Shown here: positions 28,689 to 37,600 of the stretch, piece after piece | Position numbering within the stretch: position 1 is the first letter of the stretch | Layout: every line of letters begins with the position of its first letter | NCBI GenBank assembly: GCA_002293145.1 | Contig: DBCO01000014.1 | Location: forward strand, 1 to 64,000 | DNA: 64,000 bases | Origin: Akkermansiaceae bacterium UBA956 | GTDB taxonomy: Bacteria; Verrucomicrobiota; Verrucomicrobiia; Verrucomicrobiales; Akkermansiaceae | Direction: 5' to 3' | Position numbers and translations under genes: made by a program | The notes under the pieces: generated by a model | Told to the model about the DNA's origin: nothing | Databases searched by the model: none | What the model saw: only the letters and a program-made list of their open reading frames with translations

Positions 28689-28785
28689 GACTTCCTACGG
28701 CGGTGCGAACCGCATCAGGTTCCAAGGGTCCTTCGTATGAAGTCTCAGCCGTGCTCTCGTGATAAAACACCGCCCCCCTGTCAAG
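28689..28785 (-). promoter_or_regulatory. TPP (THI-box) riboswitch
   Basis: Read on the minus strand, the conserved blocks occur in the right order: a G-rich 5' arm (GGGGGGCGGTG), GGCTGAGA, then GACCCTTGGAACCTGATGCG, a small hairpin (GCGGTTCGCACCGC) and the closing CGTAGGAAG. GCTGAGA and ACCTGAT bind the pyrimidine and pyrophosphate parts of TPP. It precedes the TonB receptor, transporter and kinase genes by about 120 bases and should switch the operon off at high TPP. Confidence 0.95.
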
Positions 28786-29009
28786 ATTGCGCCCAATCCC
28801 TACAACTGAACGTTTGCCATAGCAAGAAGAAAAATTCTCAGGACATTTTCATACCATCACTGCAACGGTGGCTTAAGCTCGATAGTGATTCATTCACAAA
28901 GCAATTTCAGGTGACGTCAAAAAAATCGTCGCGAAACGCTTGATAAGATGAGAATTCAACCACAATTTTCACTAGCCCGATTGCGCGATCTTCGTTTACC
29001 ATCGCTCCC

Positions 29010-29720
29010 ATGCCAACATCCTTTGCTGTTTTCTCTGCCACCCATGGCATCGCTGTGATGCTGGGTTTTCTGGTATTGGCAGGATTTATGATCATCGCCC
29101 GATATTCCGCACGCGGAAAAACCATCGTCACAGGATTGCTCGCATTTTTCTGTCTCGCCGCCTATGGCTATTCGCAATGGGCCTGGTCCACTTGCACAGA
29201 ACCGACCTCGCTAGATAGCATTTTGCCCTTTCATCTCTGTGACTTCGCAGGTTTTCTTGCGGGCTATGCGCTGTTAAGTAGAAAACCCCTAGCACGCGAA
29301 CTGACCTTCTACTGGGGCCTCGCTGGCACACTGCAAGGATTGATCACCCCCGCTCTCGCGTATGATCTCCCCCACCCAACATTCTTCACCTTCTTTCTCC
29401 ATCACTTTGCCATCGTCGGCTCGGCCTTGTTTTTGCCCATATGCGATAGCTGGCGTCCGCAGCAGCCCTTTTACAAAAGCCCGCTGCGAGCGTTTTTGTG
29501 GATCAATCTCTATCTGATTTTTGCAGGCACGCTGAATTTTTTGTTAGGAACCAACTTCGGATTCCTCGCACATCCGCCAATCAATCCCAGCCTGATCGAC
29601 CATCTCGGTCCCTGGCCATGGTACATCGTTTCCTTCGAAATCATAGGTCTTGCGCTGTTTTTTCTACTCACTCTGCCTTTTATCGGCAAAAATCGCGCCA
29701 CTGGCTCAATCGCGGGTTGA
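29010..29720 (+). CDS. YwaF-like (TIGR02206) integral membrane protein
   Basis: 236 residues, about six membrane segments. The signature LPFHLCDFAGFLAGYALLSR (conserved His, Cys and Asp in a helix), the helix around YWGLAGTLQGLITPAL, and FFLHHFAIVGSALFLP match the YwaF/TIGR02206 family. Function is unknown. It lies 33 bp ahead of the LutA-like gene on the same strand and may share its transcript. It is divergent from the thiamine operon, separated by the riboswitch leader. Confidence 0.82.
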   Translation: MPTSFAVFSATHGIAVMLGFLVLAGFMIIARYSARGKTIVTGLLAFFCLAAYGYSQWAWSTCTEPTSLDSILPFHLCDFAGFLAGYALLSRKPLARELTFYWGLAGTLQGLITPALAYDLPHPTFFTFFLHHFAIVGSALFLPICDSWRPQQPFYKSPLRAFLWINLYLIFAGTLNFLLGTNFGFLAHPPINPSLIDHLGPWPWYIVSFEIIGLALFFLLTLPFIGKNRATGSIAG

Positions 29721-29753
29721 AATTTTCTGGAAAAACACGAAGCTTTCCAGCGC

Positions 29754-30509
29754 ATGGCCACTAACACCACACGACCCGCCGGAAAAAAAGTCCTCCTCAT
29801 GGGCACCTGCCTCTGCGACGCCTTCTATGACGACGTCGCTCGCGCTACCGTAGAAGTGCTAGAATATCTCGGTGTGGAAGTCGTTTTCCCCGAAAACCAA
29901 ACCTGCTGCGGCCAACCTGCTTTCAACTCGGGCGATTGGAATGCCTCACGCAAGGTCGCTATGCACACCGCGAAAGTGTTCGCTGGCGATCTTCCGGTCA
30001 TCGTCCCCAGCGGTTCCTGCGCGGCCATGTGTTTCCACGGTAATCCGCTGCAATTCGAAGAATGCCCCGATCCCTCGATCGACTCTCTCGCCAACCGCAC
30101 CTGGGAAATCATGGACTTCATCGTCCACGGCCTTGGCATAACCACCTGGCCCGGCAAGTTGCCAGAACCCATCAAGATCGCCTTCCACCGCTCCTGCCAC
30201 TCACGCGGCTCTTGCTCGGGCGAATCCACTCGCACCCTGCTTTCCTCGATCGAAAATGTCACCCTCATGCCCTTCGGCCAGTCCGAGCAATGCTGTGGCT
30301 TCGGTGGCACCTTCTCCGTAACCTTTCCCCACATTTCCGGAAAAATGGGTACGCTCAAGCTCGACCACGTTCTCGAACAACATCCTGACCTCCTCATCAG
30401 CGGCGACATGTCCTGCCTCATGCACCTCTCCGGACTCGCCACCACCCAAGGCCGCCCCGTCCCCATAAAACACGCCATCCAAATCCTCCGCGACTCTCTC
30501 GCTCTCTAA
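29754..30509 (+). CDS. LutA/YkgE-like iron-sulfur-associated CCG-domain protein
   Basis: 251 residues with two CCG repeats (NQTCCGQPAFNSG about residues 48-60; SEQCCGFGGTFSV about 179-191) and the preceding single Cys motifs GTCLCD, GSCAAMC and HRSCHSRGSC. These ligate Fe-S clusters in LutA and heterodisulfide-reductase subunit B relatives, which oxidise lactate or glycolate. LutA normally works with LutB and LutC. Neither is present here, so partner and electron acceptor are unknown. It lies upstream of ffh, separated by a short heptad-like repeat leader. Confidence 0.85.
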   Translation: MATNTTRPAGKKVLLMGTCLCDAFYDDVARATVEVLEYLGVEVVFPENQTCCGQPAFNSGDWNASRKVAMHTAKVFAGDLPVIVPSGSCAAMCFHGNPLQFEECPDPSIDSLANRTWEIMDFIVHGLGITTWPGKLPEPIKIAFHRSCHSRGSCSGESTRTLLSSIENVTLMPFGQSEQCCGFGGTFSVTFPHISGKMGTLKLDHVLEQHPDLLISGDMSCLMHLSGLATTQGRPVPIKHAIQILRDSLAL

Positions 30510-30526
30510 CGGATTTTAAGCATCCC

Positions 30527-30560
30527 GACTTTCCGACCTTAAACTTTCAGACTTTCCGAC
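30527..30560 (+). repeat. Duplicated 11-mer GACTTTCCGAC in the ffh leader
   Basis: GACTTTCCGAC occurs at 30527-30537 and 30550-30560, separated by CTTAAACTTTCA, immediately before the ffh start. Similar GACTTTCAGAC-type words flank murI. Confidence 0.6.
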
Positions 30561-30565
30561 CCAAT

Positions 30566-31957
30566 ATGTTCCAATCTCTCGCTGACTCTCTCGACAAGAC
30601 CTTCCGCAACCTCCGCGGTGTCGGAAAAATTTCCGAGTCCAACATCACCGATGCCCTTCGCGAAATCCGCCTCGCGCTGTTAGAAGCTGATGTCGAATTT
30701 TCGGTCGCCCGCGATTTCATCAATCGCATCAAAGACAAAGCCGTCGGTGTCGATGTTCTCAAGTCGATCAAACCCGGCGAGCAAATTGTCAAAATTTTCC
30801 ACGATGAACTCGCTGATCTGTTAGGCGGTGACAACGCCCCGCTCGATCTCAATCCCCCCGCGCGCATCCTGCTCTGCGGTCTCAACGGTGCCGGTAAAAC
30901 CACCACTGCTGCGAAACTTGCCTATCGATTGAAAAAAGAAGGCCGGCGCCCCGTGCTCGTTGCCATCGACCTCTATCGCCCCGCGGCCATCGAGCAATTG
31001 GCCACCCTCGCTCGTCAAGTCGAGGTCCCCTGCTACACGCCCGATGCCTCAGAAAAAGATCTCGTCAAGGTCGCCAAGGACGCACTGAAATGGGCCGAGA
31101 CCCAAGACCACAGCGTCATCATTTTCGATACCGCAGGACGTCAAGAACTCGATGACAACCTCATCACTGAGCTTAAAAAACTCCACACCTTCCTCGCCCC
31201 CAAGGAGACCCTGCTCGTCGCCGACTCCGCCGCGGGACAACAAGCCGTCTCCGTCGCCACGCACTTCAATGACGCCGTCGGCCTCACCGGCATCATTCTC
31301 ACCAAGCTCGATGGTGATGCCCGTGGTGGTGCCGCACTCTCGATGCGCGCCGTCACAGGCAAACCGATCAAATACATCGGCGAAGGCGAAAAAATCGACC
31401 AACTCGGCGAGTTTCATCCCGTCCGCATGGCCGACCGGATTCTCGGCATGGGCGACATCGTCGGCATGGTCGAACAAGTGGCCGACAAGATCAACGAGGC
31501 CGATGCCATGCGCAGCGCTCAACGCATGGCCGAGGGCAAATTCGATTTCACCGACTTCCTCGATCAAATGAAAATGATCCAGAACATGGGTCCGCTCGAA
31601 GGCCTGTTAGGCTTGCTCCCAGGCTTCAGCAAAATCAAAAAACAACTTCCCTCGAATGCCTTCGACGGCAAGAAAATGAAACGCACCGAGGCCATCGTGC
31701 TCAGCATGACCAAGGACGAACGCGTGCGCCCCGAGATCATCCGCGGCACCCGCCGGGCCCGCATTGCCAAAGGCTCCGGCACCACCCTGCAAGAAGTCAA
31801 CGCCCTGCTCAAACAGTTCGGTCAAATGCGCGAAATGATGCGCTCACCGCACAAAATGAAAAACATGATGAAAGCCATGTCCGGCGGCGCCGACAGCCTC
31901 GATCAACTCGGCGATATGAAACGCGGCTTCGGCAACATCGGCGGCAAAAGACGATAA
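30566..31957 (+). CDS. ffh: Signal recognition particle protein Ffh
   Basis: GTPase that binds 4.5S RNA and signal peptides of nascent membrane proteins. 463 residues: N domain (1-95), G domain with LCGLNGAGKTTTAAKLAY, VAIDLYRPAAIEQL, FDTAGR, TKLDGDARGG and GEGEKID, and a methionine-rich M domain (about 320-463, DFLDQMKMIQNMGPLEGLLG, QMREMMRSPHKMKNMMKAMSGG). The Walker A Gly-Ala-Gly variant is normal for SRP54. The start codon was chosen for MFQSLADSLDKTFRNL, which matches the family N-terminus. Confidence 0.97.
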   Translation: MFQSLADSLDKTFRNLRGVGKISESNITDALREIRLALLEADVEFSVARDFINRIKDKAVGVDVLKSIKPGEQIVKIFHDELADLLGGDNAPLDLNPPARILLCGLNGAGKTTTAAKLAYRLKKEGRRPVLVAIDLYRPAAIEQLATLARQVEVPCYTPDASEKDLVKVAKDALKWAETQDHSVIIFDTAGRQELDDNLITELKKLHTFLAPKETLLVADSAAGQQAVSVATHFNDAVGLTGIILTKLDGDARGGAALSMRAVTGKPIKYIGEGEKIDQLGEFHPVRMADRILGMGDIVGMVEQVADKINEADAMRSAQRMAEGKFDFTDFLDQMKMIQNMGPLEGLLGLLPGFSKIKKQLPSNAFDGKKMKRTEAIVLSMTKDERVRPEIIRGTRRARIAKGSGTTLQEVNALLKQFGQMREMMRSPHKMKNMMKAMSGGADSLDQLGDMKRGFGNIGGKRR

Positions 31958-32202
31958 CTTTGGCGGCTAAGAGAAAAATGGCCGAAAATCTCCTTTTCCC
32001 GAAACTTCCGTGGTCCTGTGAACGTGACAAAAGAAGTGAAGTGAGCCATTGCTGCTTTGGACGGCAATGATTACAAACAAATACTCAAATTCAAGAACTA
32101 TTGAGCATACTTCCATTAGCTACTTCGTCTATGTTTCGCCAATCGACGAAAAAAGAGTATCCGATACGCTCGCATTTCTCAAAAGCTGTGATATGATGAA
32201 CC

Positions 32203-32802
32203 ATGTCTTTGAAATTCGCCTTGCAACTCTTCCCAAGCATTCTCTTGGTAATCCTAATAGTCTGCATTCTCATTCCCGCCTGCACGCCAAATCCTAACAC
32301 GGGACAGCGCGTCGCGGAATACAACAAGGTGCTCAAAGACACCGCTCCCATCACCGACAACCAAAAGGCTGCTCAGGGACTCAAGGCTTTCGGCACTTTT
32401 CTCACAAAAATTTCAGACAAGGAATATGTGAGACAAAACACTAGTGTCGTTTATGCGCCCGATGCTTATCTCAACGACACATTGGTCACGCACCACGGAG
32501 CAGAAGAAATTAAAGCCTATTTCCTCAAAACCGCTGATACCATGACATCCTATAAGGTCACCATCGATGACACCGCGAGTGCCGGCAACGAGCACTATGT
32601 GCGATGGACGATGATTTTCAGCGCGCCCAAACTCAACGGAGGCAAACCAGTAGAATCGGTCGGGATGAGCCACGTAAGATTTAATAAGGTTGGGCAAGTC
32701 ATCATGCACCAAGACTATTGGGATTCGGGCTTGAACATCTACGGCCAAATTCCTATCGTGGGCGGGCTCATTGAAACCATTAGACGCCGCCTAGAGAAAT
32801 AA
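32203..32802 (+). CDS. SnoaL/NTF2-like lipoprotein heading the lipid-modification operon
   Basis: 199 residues. The hydrophobic leader SILLVILIVCILIPAC suggests a lipoprotein, with Cys at the end of an imperfect lipobox. An NTF2-like alpha+beta domain follows (about 55-180: LKTADTMTSYKVTIDD, YVRWTMIFSAPKL, HVRFNKVGQVIMHQDYWD). Such proteins often occur with the DUF1365/FAD-oxidase/Cfa gene set. The gene is 12 bp upstream of the desaturase and oriented with it. A role as periplasmic lipid carrier is inference. Confidence 0.75.
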   Translation: MSLKFALQLFPSILLVILIVCILIPACTPNPNTGQRVAEYNKVLKDTAPITDNQKAAQGLKAFGTFLTKISDKEYVRQNTSVVYAPDAYLNDTLVTHHGAEEIKAYFLKTADTMTSYKVTIDDTASAGNEHYVRWTMIFSAPKLNGGKPVESVGMSHVRFNKVGQVIMHQDYWDSGLNIYGQIPIVGGLIETIRRRLEK

Positions 32803-32814
32803 ACTATTTGATCC

Positions 32815-33780
32815 ATGACTTCACGCATCAAGGCATTCACGACACTCATCGGTCACTGGTGGGATTCCGATTACCGGGCCCCCGGCTCGCCAGACCCATC
32901 GACGCTTCCTGATAAATTGGATTGGCAACGCACCATTCCTTTCATATTCCTCCACCTCGGTTGCCTCGCGGTATTTTGGGTCGGTATCAGTCCAGTGCCG
33001 GTCATTGCAGCGGCAGCGCTTTATTTCATTCGCATGTTCGCGATCACAGGCTTTTATCACCGCTATTTCTCGCACCGCTCTTACAAAACATCTCGCACGT
33101 TTCAGTTCTTTCTCGCGATCCTAGGAAACACCTCCATGCAGCGCGGCTCATTGTGGTGGGCCGCCACCCACCGTCACCACCACAAGCACTCGGATGAAGA
33201 GGAAGATATCCACTCACCACGCGTCAGCGGCTTCCTTTGGTCACACATCGGCTGGCTAACCTCGAAACGAAATTTCCCGACCAACTACAAAGCCATCCCA
33301 GATCTGGTGAAATACCCAGAACTCGTGTGGCTGAACCGCTTCGACCAGGTGGTTCCTCTCGCCTTCGGCGTCATCATGCTCGCCATCGGTTGGGCGCTCG
33401 AAACTTTCGCTCCTTCACTGGGCACCACGATGTGGCAGTTTTTCGTGTGGACCTTTTTTATCTCTACCACGATCCTGCTCCATGGCACTTTGTTCATCAA
33501 CTCTCTCGCTCACGTTTGGGGAAAACGTCGTTTCGCAACGGAAGACGACTCGCGCAATAATTTTTTCCTCGCCCTGATAACTCTCGGTGAAGGCTGGCAC
33601 AACAACCACCATCGTTTTCCGCACTCAACCCGCCAGGGTTTTCTCGCTCATGAGATCGACCCAACCTACTATATCCTTCGTATTTTAGAAAAATTCCGTC
33701 TCGTCTGGGATCTGCGACCGGTGCCCGAAGCGGTGATGGAAGAGGCGCGCAACAATCCGCTCACGCGCCATGAGAGATAA
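32815..33780 (+). CDS. Membrane fatty-acid (acyl-CoA) desaturase
   Basis: Diiron desaturase introducing a double bond into an acyl chain. The three His boxes are intact: HRYFSHR, HRHHHKH and HNNHHRFPH, spaced as in Delta-9 desaturases, with four membrane segments. It ends by overlapping the FAD oxidase gene by 11 bp. In this operon it would supply the cis double bond needed by the cyclopropane- or methyl-transferases that follow. Confidence 0.92.
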   Translation: MTSRIKAFTTLIGHWWDSDYRAPGSPDPSTLPDKLDWQRTIPFIFLHLGCLAVFWVGISPVPVIAAAALYFIRMFAITGFYHRYFSHRSYKTSRTFQFFLAILGNTSMQRGSLWWAATHRHHHKHSDEEEDIHSPRVSGFLWSHIGWLTSKRNFPTNYKAIPDLVKYPELVWLNRFDQVVPLAFGVIMLAIGWALETFAPSLGTTMWQFFVWTFFISTTILLHGTLFINSLAHVWGKRRFATEDDSRNNFFLALITLGEGWHNNHHRFPHSTRQGFLAHEIDPTYYILRILEKFRLVWDLRPVPEAVMEEARNNPLTRHER

Positions 33781-35029
33781 GCCAAAGCTCGCCATCATCG
33801 GCACTGGCATCGCCGGCCTTGCCTGCGCACATTTTCTTCAACGGGATTACGATCTAACGCTTTTCGAAAAGGACAATCGCATCGGCGGTCATTCGAACAC
33901 GGTGGAGGTTCCGGAAAACGGCAACATGCTACCGCTCGACACGGGCTTCATGGTTTACAACGAGGTCACCTACCCGCACCTCACCCGCCTTTTTGCAGAG
34001 CTGGATGTCGCGACGAAACCGACGGAAATGTCATTCAGCGTTCAGCACATCCCGGGGGGAATCGAGTTCAATGGTGGTTCAGTGAATCTACTTTTTTCTC
34101 AACGCAAAAACCTTCTGCGCCCGCGCTTCTGGAAAATGCTGCTGCAGATCAACCGCTTCAACAAGGAGACCATCGCCGAACTCGCGAATCCACAATACGG
34201 CGATGTCACTCTAGCAGAATACGTCGATGCGCGAGGATACGGTCGCGATTTTCTCGATTGGTATCTCTCCCCAATGGCTGCTGCCGTGTGGTCTTCTCCG
34301 CCCGAACGCATCGACTCTTTTCCCGCGAAAACTCTGATGCGATTCTGGCACAACCACGGTTTCCTCGGCCTCGATACCCAGCACCCTTGGCGCACTGTCT
34401 GCGGCGGCTCGCGCGAGTATGTGAAAAAAATCTCCGCGCCGTTCGCCGATCAAATCCGTCGCTACAATCCCGTGCGCAGTGTTGTCGATACCACAATCAC
34501 CTTGGCGGACGGCACATCAGAGACTTTTGCCAAGGTCGTCTTCGCCTCGCACGGCGATCAATCGCTCGCCCTGCTTTCCGAAGCGACTCAACTCGAAAAA
34601 GAAATCCTCGCACCTTTCGCTTACCAACCGAACAAAGCAGTGGTCCACACCGATTACCGCTTCATGCCACGCACCCGCCGCGCCTGGGCGTCATGGAATT
34701 ACCGCGTTGATCCCTCTGGGCAACACTCCACACACTACTGGATGAACCGCCTTCAGGGCGTTTCTGAAAATGTAAATTATTTCGTCTCGATCAACCCACC
34801 CGCAGGCATTCCAGAGAGTAAAATTATCCACCGCCTCGACTACGAGCACCCACTCTTCACCCAAGCCGCGATCAGCGCCCAATCGCGAATCACCGAACTC
34901 CACCAAGCTGCCAATATCACCCACCGCCACTTCTGCGGCGCATGGCAGCGCTATGGCTTTCATGAGGACGGCATCTGGTCCGCCCATCGCCTCTGTGCAG
35001 AAATTCTTAACCGCGATCCGTGGACATGA
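33770..35029 (+). CDS. FAD-dependent amine-oxidase-like protein of the Cfa cluster
   Basis: 419 residues. Rossmann FAD motif IIGTGIAGLACAHFLQRDYDLTLFE and IGGHSNTVEV near the N-terminus. FGTGFMVYNEVTYPHLTRLF and YLSPMAAAVWSSPP are hallmarks of the oxidase that accompanies DUF1365 and Cfa. C-terminal AWQRYGFHEDGIWSAHRL is the FAD-closing motif. In alphaproteobacteria homologues belong to a singlet-oxygen-induced gene set that modifies unsaturated fatty acids. No RpoE/ChrR pair is visible here. The exact reaction is not established from sequence. Confidence 0.88.
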   Translation: MRDKPKLAIIGTGIAGLACAHFLQRDYDLTLFEKDNRIGGHSNTVEVPENGNMLPLDTGFMVYNEVTYPHLTRLFAELDVATKPTEMSFSVQHIPGGIEFNGGSVNLLFSQRKNLLRPRFWKMLLQINRFNKETIAELANPQYGDVTLAEYVDARGYGRDFLDWYLSPMAAAVWSSPPERIDSFPAKTLMRFWHNHGFLGLDTQHPWRTVCGGSREYVKKISAPFADQIRRYNPVRSVVDTTITLADGTSETFAKVVFASHGDQSLALLSEATQLEKEILAPFAYQPNKAVVHTDYRFMPRTRRAWASWNYRVDPSGQHSTHYWMNRLQGVSENVNYFVSINPPAGIPESKIIHRLDYEHPLFTQAAISAQSRITELHQAANITHRHFCGAWQRYGFHEDGIWSAHRLCAEILNRDPWT

Positions 35030-35766
35030 ACGCACCTTGCCTTTACGAATGCAGCGTCAACCACACCCGTGTTTTTCCCAAAAAGCACGCGTTTCGCTAC
35101 CGCGTCTTCATGCTCGCGATCGATCTCGATCACTTTCCGAAAACGAGATTTCTCTCACGGAATCGCTTCAATCTATTCTCGATTGACGACCGCGACCACA
35201 TCCAAATTGACCCTGCGAAAAACACCCGCGAAAACCTCTGCACTTGGCTCGCAGAAAACGGAACACAAGTCCCCACCGACGCCCGTATCACACTGCTCAC
35301 GTTCCCAAGAGTCCTCGGTTACTCGTTCAATCCCGTTTCCTTTTACTACATTCATAGTAATTCTGGAGAGCTTATCACCGCAGTCGCAGAGGTCACCAAT
35401 ACCTTTCGCGAAATGAAACTCTATGCAGTGGCTCCAAACTCTAACAATAATCTGAGCAGAGTTATTGCGAAAAATTTCTACGTATCCCCTTTCTCTGATC
35501 CTAACGACACCTTCCACTTCCGCCTTGCTGTTCCTGAGAAAAACTGGATCGTCCATATCGACAATCTTACCGACGGCAACCCCACGCTACTTTCTGCCAT
35601 TCACGGAGAGCGCCGTGAACTGACCGCAGCCCGACTCGCTTGGTATGCGTTGAAATACCCTCTGCTCACGCTGCGCATCATTTTCGGAATTCATCTTCAC
35701 GCCCTTTTTCTATTCCTCAAAAAAATTCCCTACTTCCCGAAATCCACACCCGTGGCAGCAGATTGA
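35026..35766 (+). CDS. DUF1365 family protein
   Basis: About 246 residues from the ATG that overlaps the preceding stop as ATGA. A GTG two codons earlier is less likely. Family features are YECSVNHTRVFPKKHAFRYRVFMLAIDLD at the start and FPRVLGYSFNPVSFYY in the middle, with FHFRLAVPEKNW and a C-terminal hydrophobic helix. DUF1365 has no proven activity of its own but is consistently linked with the FAD oxidase and Cfa-type methyltransferase, as here. Translation is coupled to the gene before. Confidence 0.88.
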   Translation: MNAPCLYECSVNHTRVFPKKHAFRYRVFMLAIDLDHFPKTRFLSRNRFNLFSIDDRDHIQIDPAKNTRENLCTWLAENGTQVPTDARITLLTFPRVLGYSFNPVSFYYIHSNSGELITAVAEVTNTFREMKLYAVAPNSNNNLSRVIAKNFYVSPFSDPNDTFHFRLAVPEKNWIVHIDNLTDGNPTLLSAIHGERRELTAARLAWYALKYPLLTLRIIFGIHLHALFLFLKKIPYFPKSTPVAAD

Positions 35767-35782
35767 ATCCATTACTTTTTCT

Positions 35783-37066
35783 ATGAACTCGATACCTTCT
35801 TCACACAGCGACATAGCAGTTCAAAAATCCGCGAGCGCAGCAATACCCGCCTCTCTTCCTGAGCGCATTGTGCTTTCCCTATTCGGAAAATTTAACCAAG
35901 GCGGAATCGCACTCGTGTATCCGGATGGGCGCAGCCTGCATTTCGGAGAAGAAGGCGCAGTGATGACCGCGCGCATCGTTCTAAATGACCCTACGGAATT
36001 TTTCAAACGCTGCACTTTCTATGGCAACATCGGCATGGGCGAGGCCTACACTGATGGCATTTGGGATACTCCTGACATCGCCGCAGTCATCTCTTGGTTC
36101 GCCACCAACATGCACGCTCTGCAAGGTGACGACTCAGATTCTTCAACGCTACCAGGTGTGAATTTGCTGAAAATCGTCAATTGGTTCCGTCATCTCAAAC
36201 GCTCCAATACCGTCGAGACATCGCGCCGCAATATCGCCGAGCACTATGATCTCGGCAATCAGTTCTACTCACTCTGGCTGGATGAAACGATGACCTATTC
36301 CTCTGCGAAATTCACGCCGCAGACGAAGACCCTCGCCGAGGCACAGTCGGAAAAATACGACGCACTGTGCCGCAAACTGCAACTCAAACCCAGCGACCAC
36401 GTGCTCGAGATCGGCTGCGGCTGGGGCGGATTTTCACACCACGCAGCAAAAAACTACGGCTGTAAGGTCACGGCTGTCACCATCTCCGAGGCACAGGCCG
36501 CCTATGCTCGCGAACGCGTCGAGAAAGCCGGCCTTAGCGACCTCGTCGAGATCCGTATTCAGGACTACCGCCACATCACGGGGAAATTTGATAAGATCGC
36601 CTCCATCGAAATGCTGGAAGCAGTCGGCCATAAATTCCACGAATCATTTTTCGAGAAATGCAACGAAGTCCTCGCCCCACACGGGCTACTAGGGATGCAG
36701 TTCATTACTGTGCCCGATGCCCGCTACAAGTCGCTCACCAAGGGTGTCGATTGGATCCAGAAAGTCATCTTTCCTGGCTCCTTGCTGCTCAGCGTCGGAC
36801 GCATCAACGAGGTGGTCAACAAAACCGGCAACCTTTTTCTTCACAACTTGGAAGACCTCGGTGCCGACTATGCAAAAACGCTTGCCGCATGGCATGAAAA
36901 CTTCAACGCCCACCTCGACGCAATCCGCCCGCTCGGTTTCGACGAATCATTTATCCGCACCTGGAACTACTATCTGAAATACTGCGAAGCAGGTTTCGTG
37001 ACCCGCAATATCTCTGTCGTGCAAGCGGTCTATACCCGACCTAACAACACCAGCATCCCACTCTAA
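35783..37066 (+). CDS. Cyclopropane-fatty-acid synthase family methyltransferase
   Basis: 427 residues. Transfers a methyl or methylene group from SAM to a phospholipid acyl double bond. Motifs are YGNIGMGEAYTDGIWDT near the N-terminus, HYDLGNQFYSLWLDETMTYSS, the SAM site VLEIGCGWGGFSHHAA and the catalytic-region SIEMLEAVGHKFH. It is longer than many Cfa proteins because of the N-terminal lipid-binding domain, which is complete here. It sits mid-operon, 16 bp after DUF1365 and 6 bp before DUF2062. Confidence 0.93.
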   Translation: MNSIPSSHSDIAVQKSASAAIPASLPERIVLSLFGKFNQGGIALVYPDGRSLHFGEEGAVMTARIVLNDPTEFFKRCTFYGNIGMGEAYTDGIWDTPDIAAVISWFATNMHALQGDDSDSSTLPGVNLLKIVNWFRHLKRSNTVETSRRNIAEHYDLGNQFYSLWLDETMTYSSAKFTPQTKTLAEAQSEKYDALCRKLQLKPSDHVLEIGCGWGGFSHHAAKNYGCKVTAVTISEAQAAYARERVEKAGLSDLVEIRIQDYRHITGKFDKIASIEMLEAVGHKFHESFFEKCNEVLAPHGLLGMQFITVPDARYKSLTKGVDWIQKVIFPGSLLLSVGRINEVVNKTGNLFLHNLEDLGADYAKTLAAWHENFNAHLDAIRPLGFDESFIRTWNYYLKYCEAGFVTRNISVVQAVYTRPNNTSIPL

Positions 37067-37072
37067 CAAATC

Positions 37073-37600
37073 GTGCCGTCGTTGCCCATCGTTGACCCAG
37101 CCGTCGGAAAAACACCCGACAAAACATGGAAGTCCCGCTTCCGGAGCTGGATCGTGAACCCGATTCTGGACCAATTGAAACGCGGCATCACGCCCGAAAA
37201 ACTCTCTTGGACAATCGCGCTGGGCATCACTCTAGGCATCTTTCCGATCATGGGATCCACCTCCCTTGTCTGTCTCTTTTTCGGCTGGCTGTTGAAACTG
37301 AATCAAGCGATCCTGCACACTTTTCGATCACTTAGCTATCCACTGCATCTCGCCCTCATACTGGTCTTCATCCGCCTTGGTCAGCAACTCAACGGCTCTC
37401 CGCTGATCAGTTTATCTGTCCCGGAGATGATGACGCGATTCAAGGACAGCCCATTGCAATTCGGTCGTGATTTCGGCATGGCCGCACTCCACGGTATCGA
37501 GGCCTGGGCCATCGCTGCGATCATTCTCATTCCCCTGATTCGAATGGTTTCCTTACCTCTACTGAAAAAGCTAATCCGCAAAAAGGAGGTGACTCCATGA
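37073..37600 (+). CDS. DUF2062 family membrane protein
   Basis: 175 residues, GTG start. Contains the DUF2062 core ISLGITLGIFPIMGSTSLVCL-type segment (here LSWTIALGITLGIFPIMGST) with several membrane helices. DUF2062 proteins occur in bacteria next to glycosyltransferases or lipid enzymes. Their role is unknown, but a membrane transport or anchoring function is plausible. The stop overlaps the start of the DUF1295 gene as ATGA. Confidence 0.83.
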   Translation: MPSLPIVDPAVGKTPDKTWKSRFRSWIVNPILDQLKRGITPEKLSWTIALGITLGIFPIMGSTSLVCLFFGWLLKLNQAILHTFRSLSYPLHLALILVFIRLGQQLNGSPLISLSVPEMMTRFKDSPLQFGRDFGMAALHGIEAWAIAAIILIPLIRMVSLPLLKKLIRKKEVTP

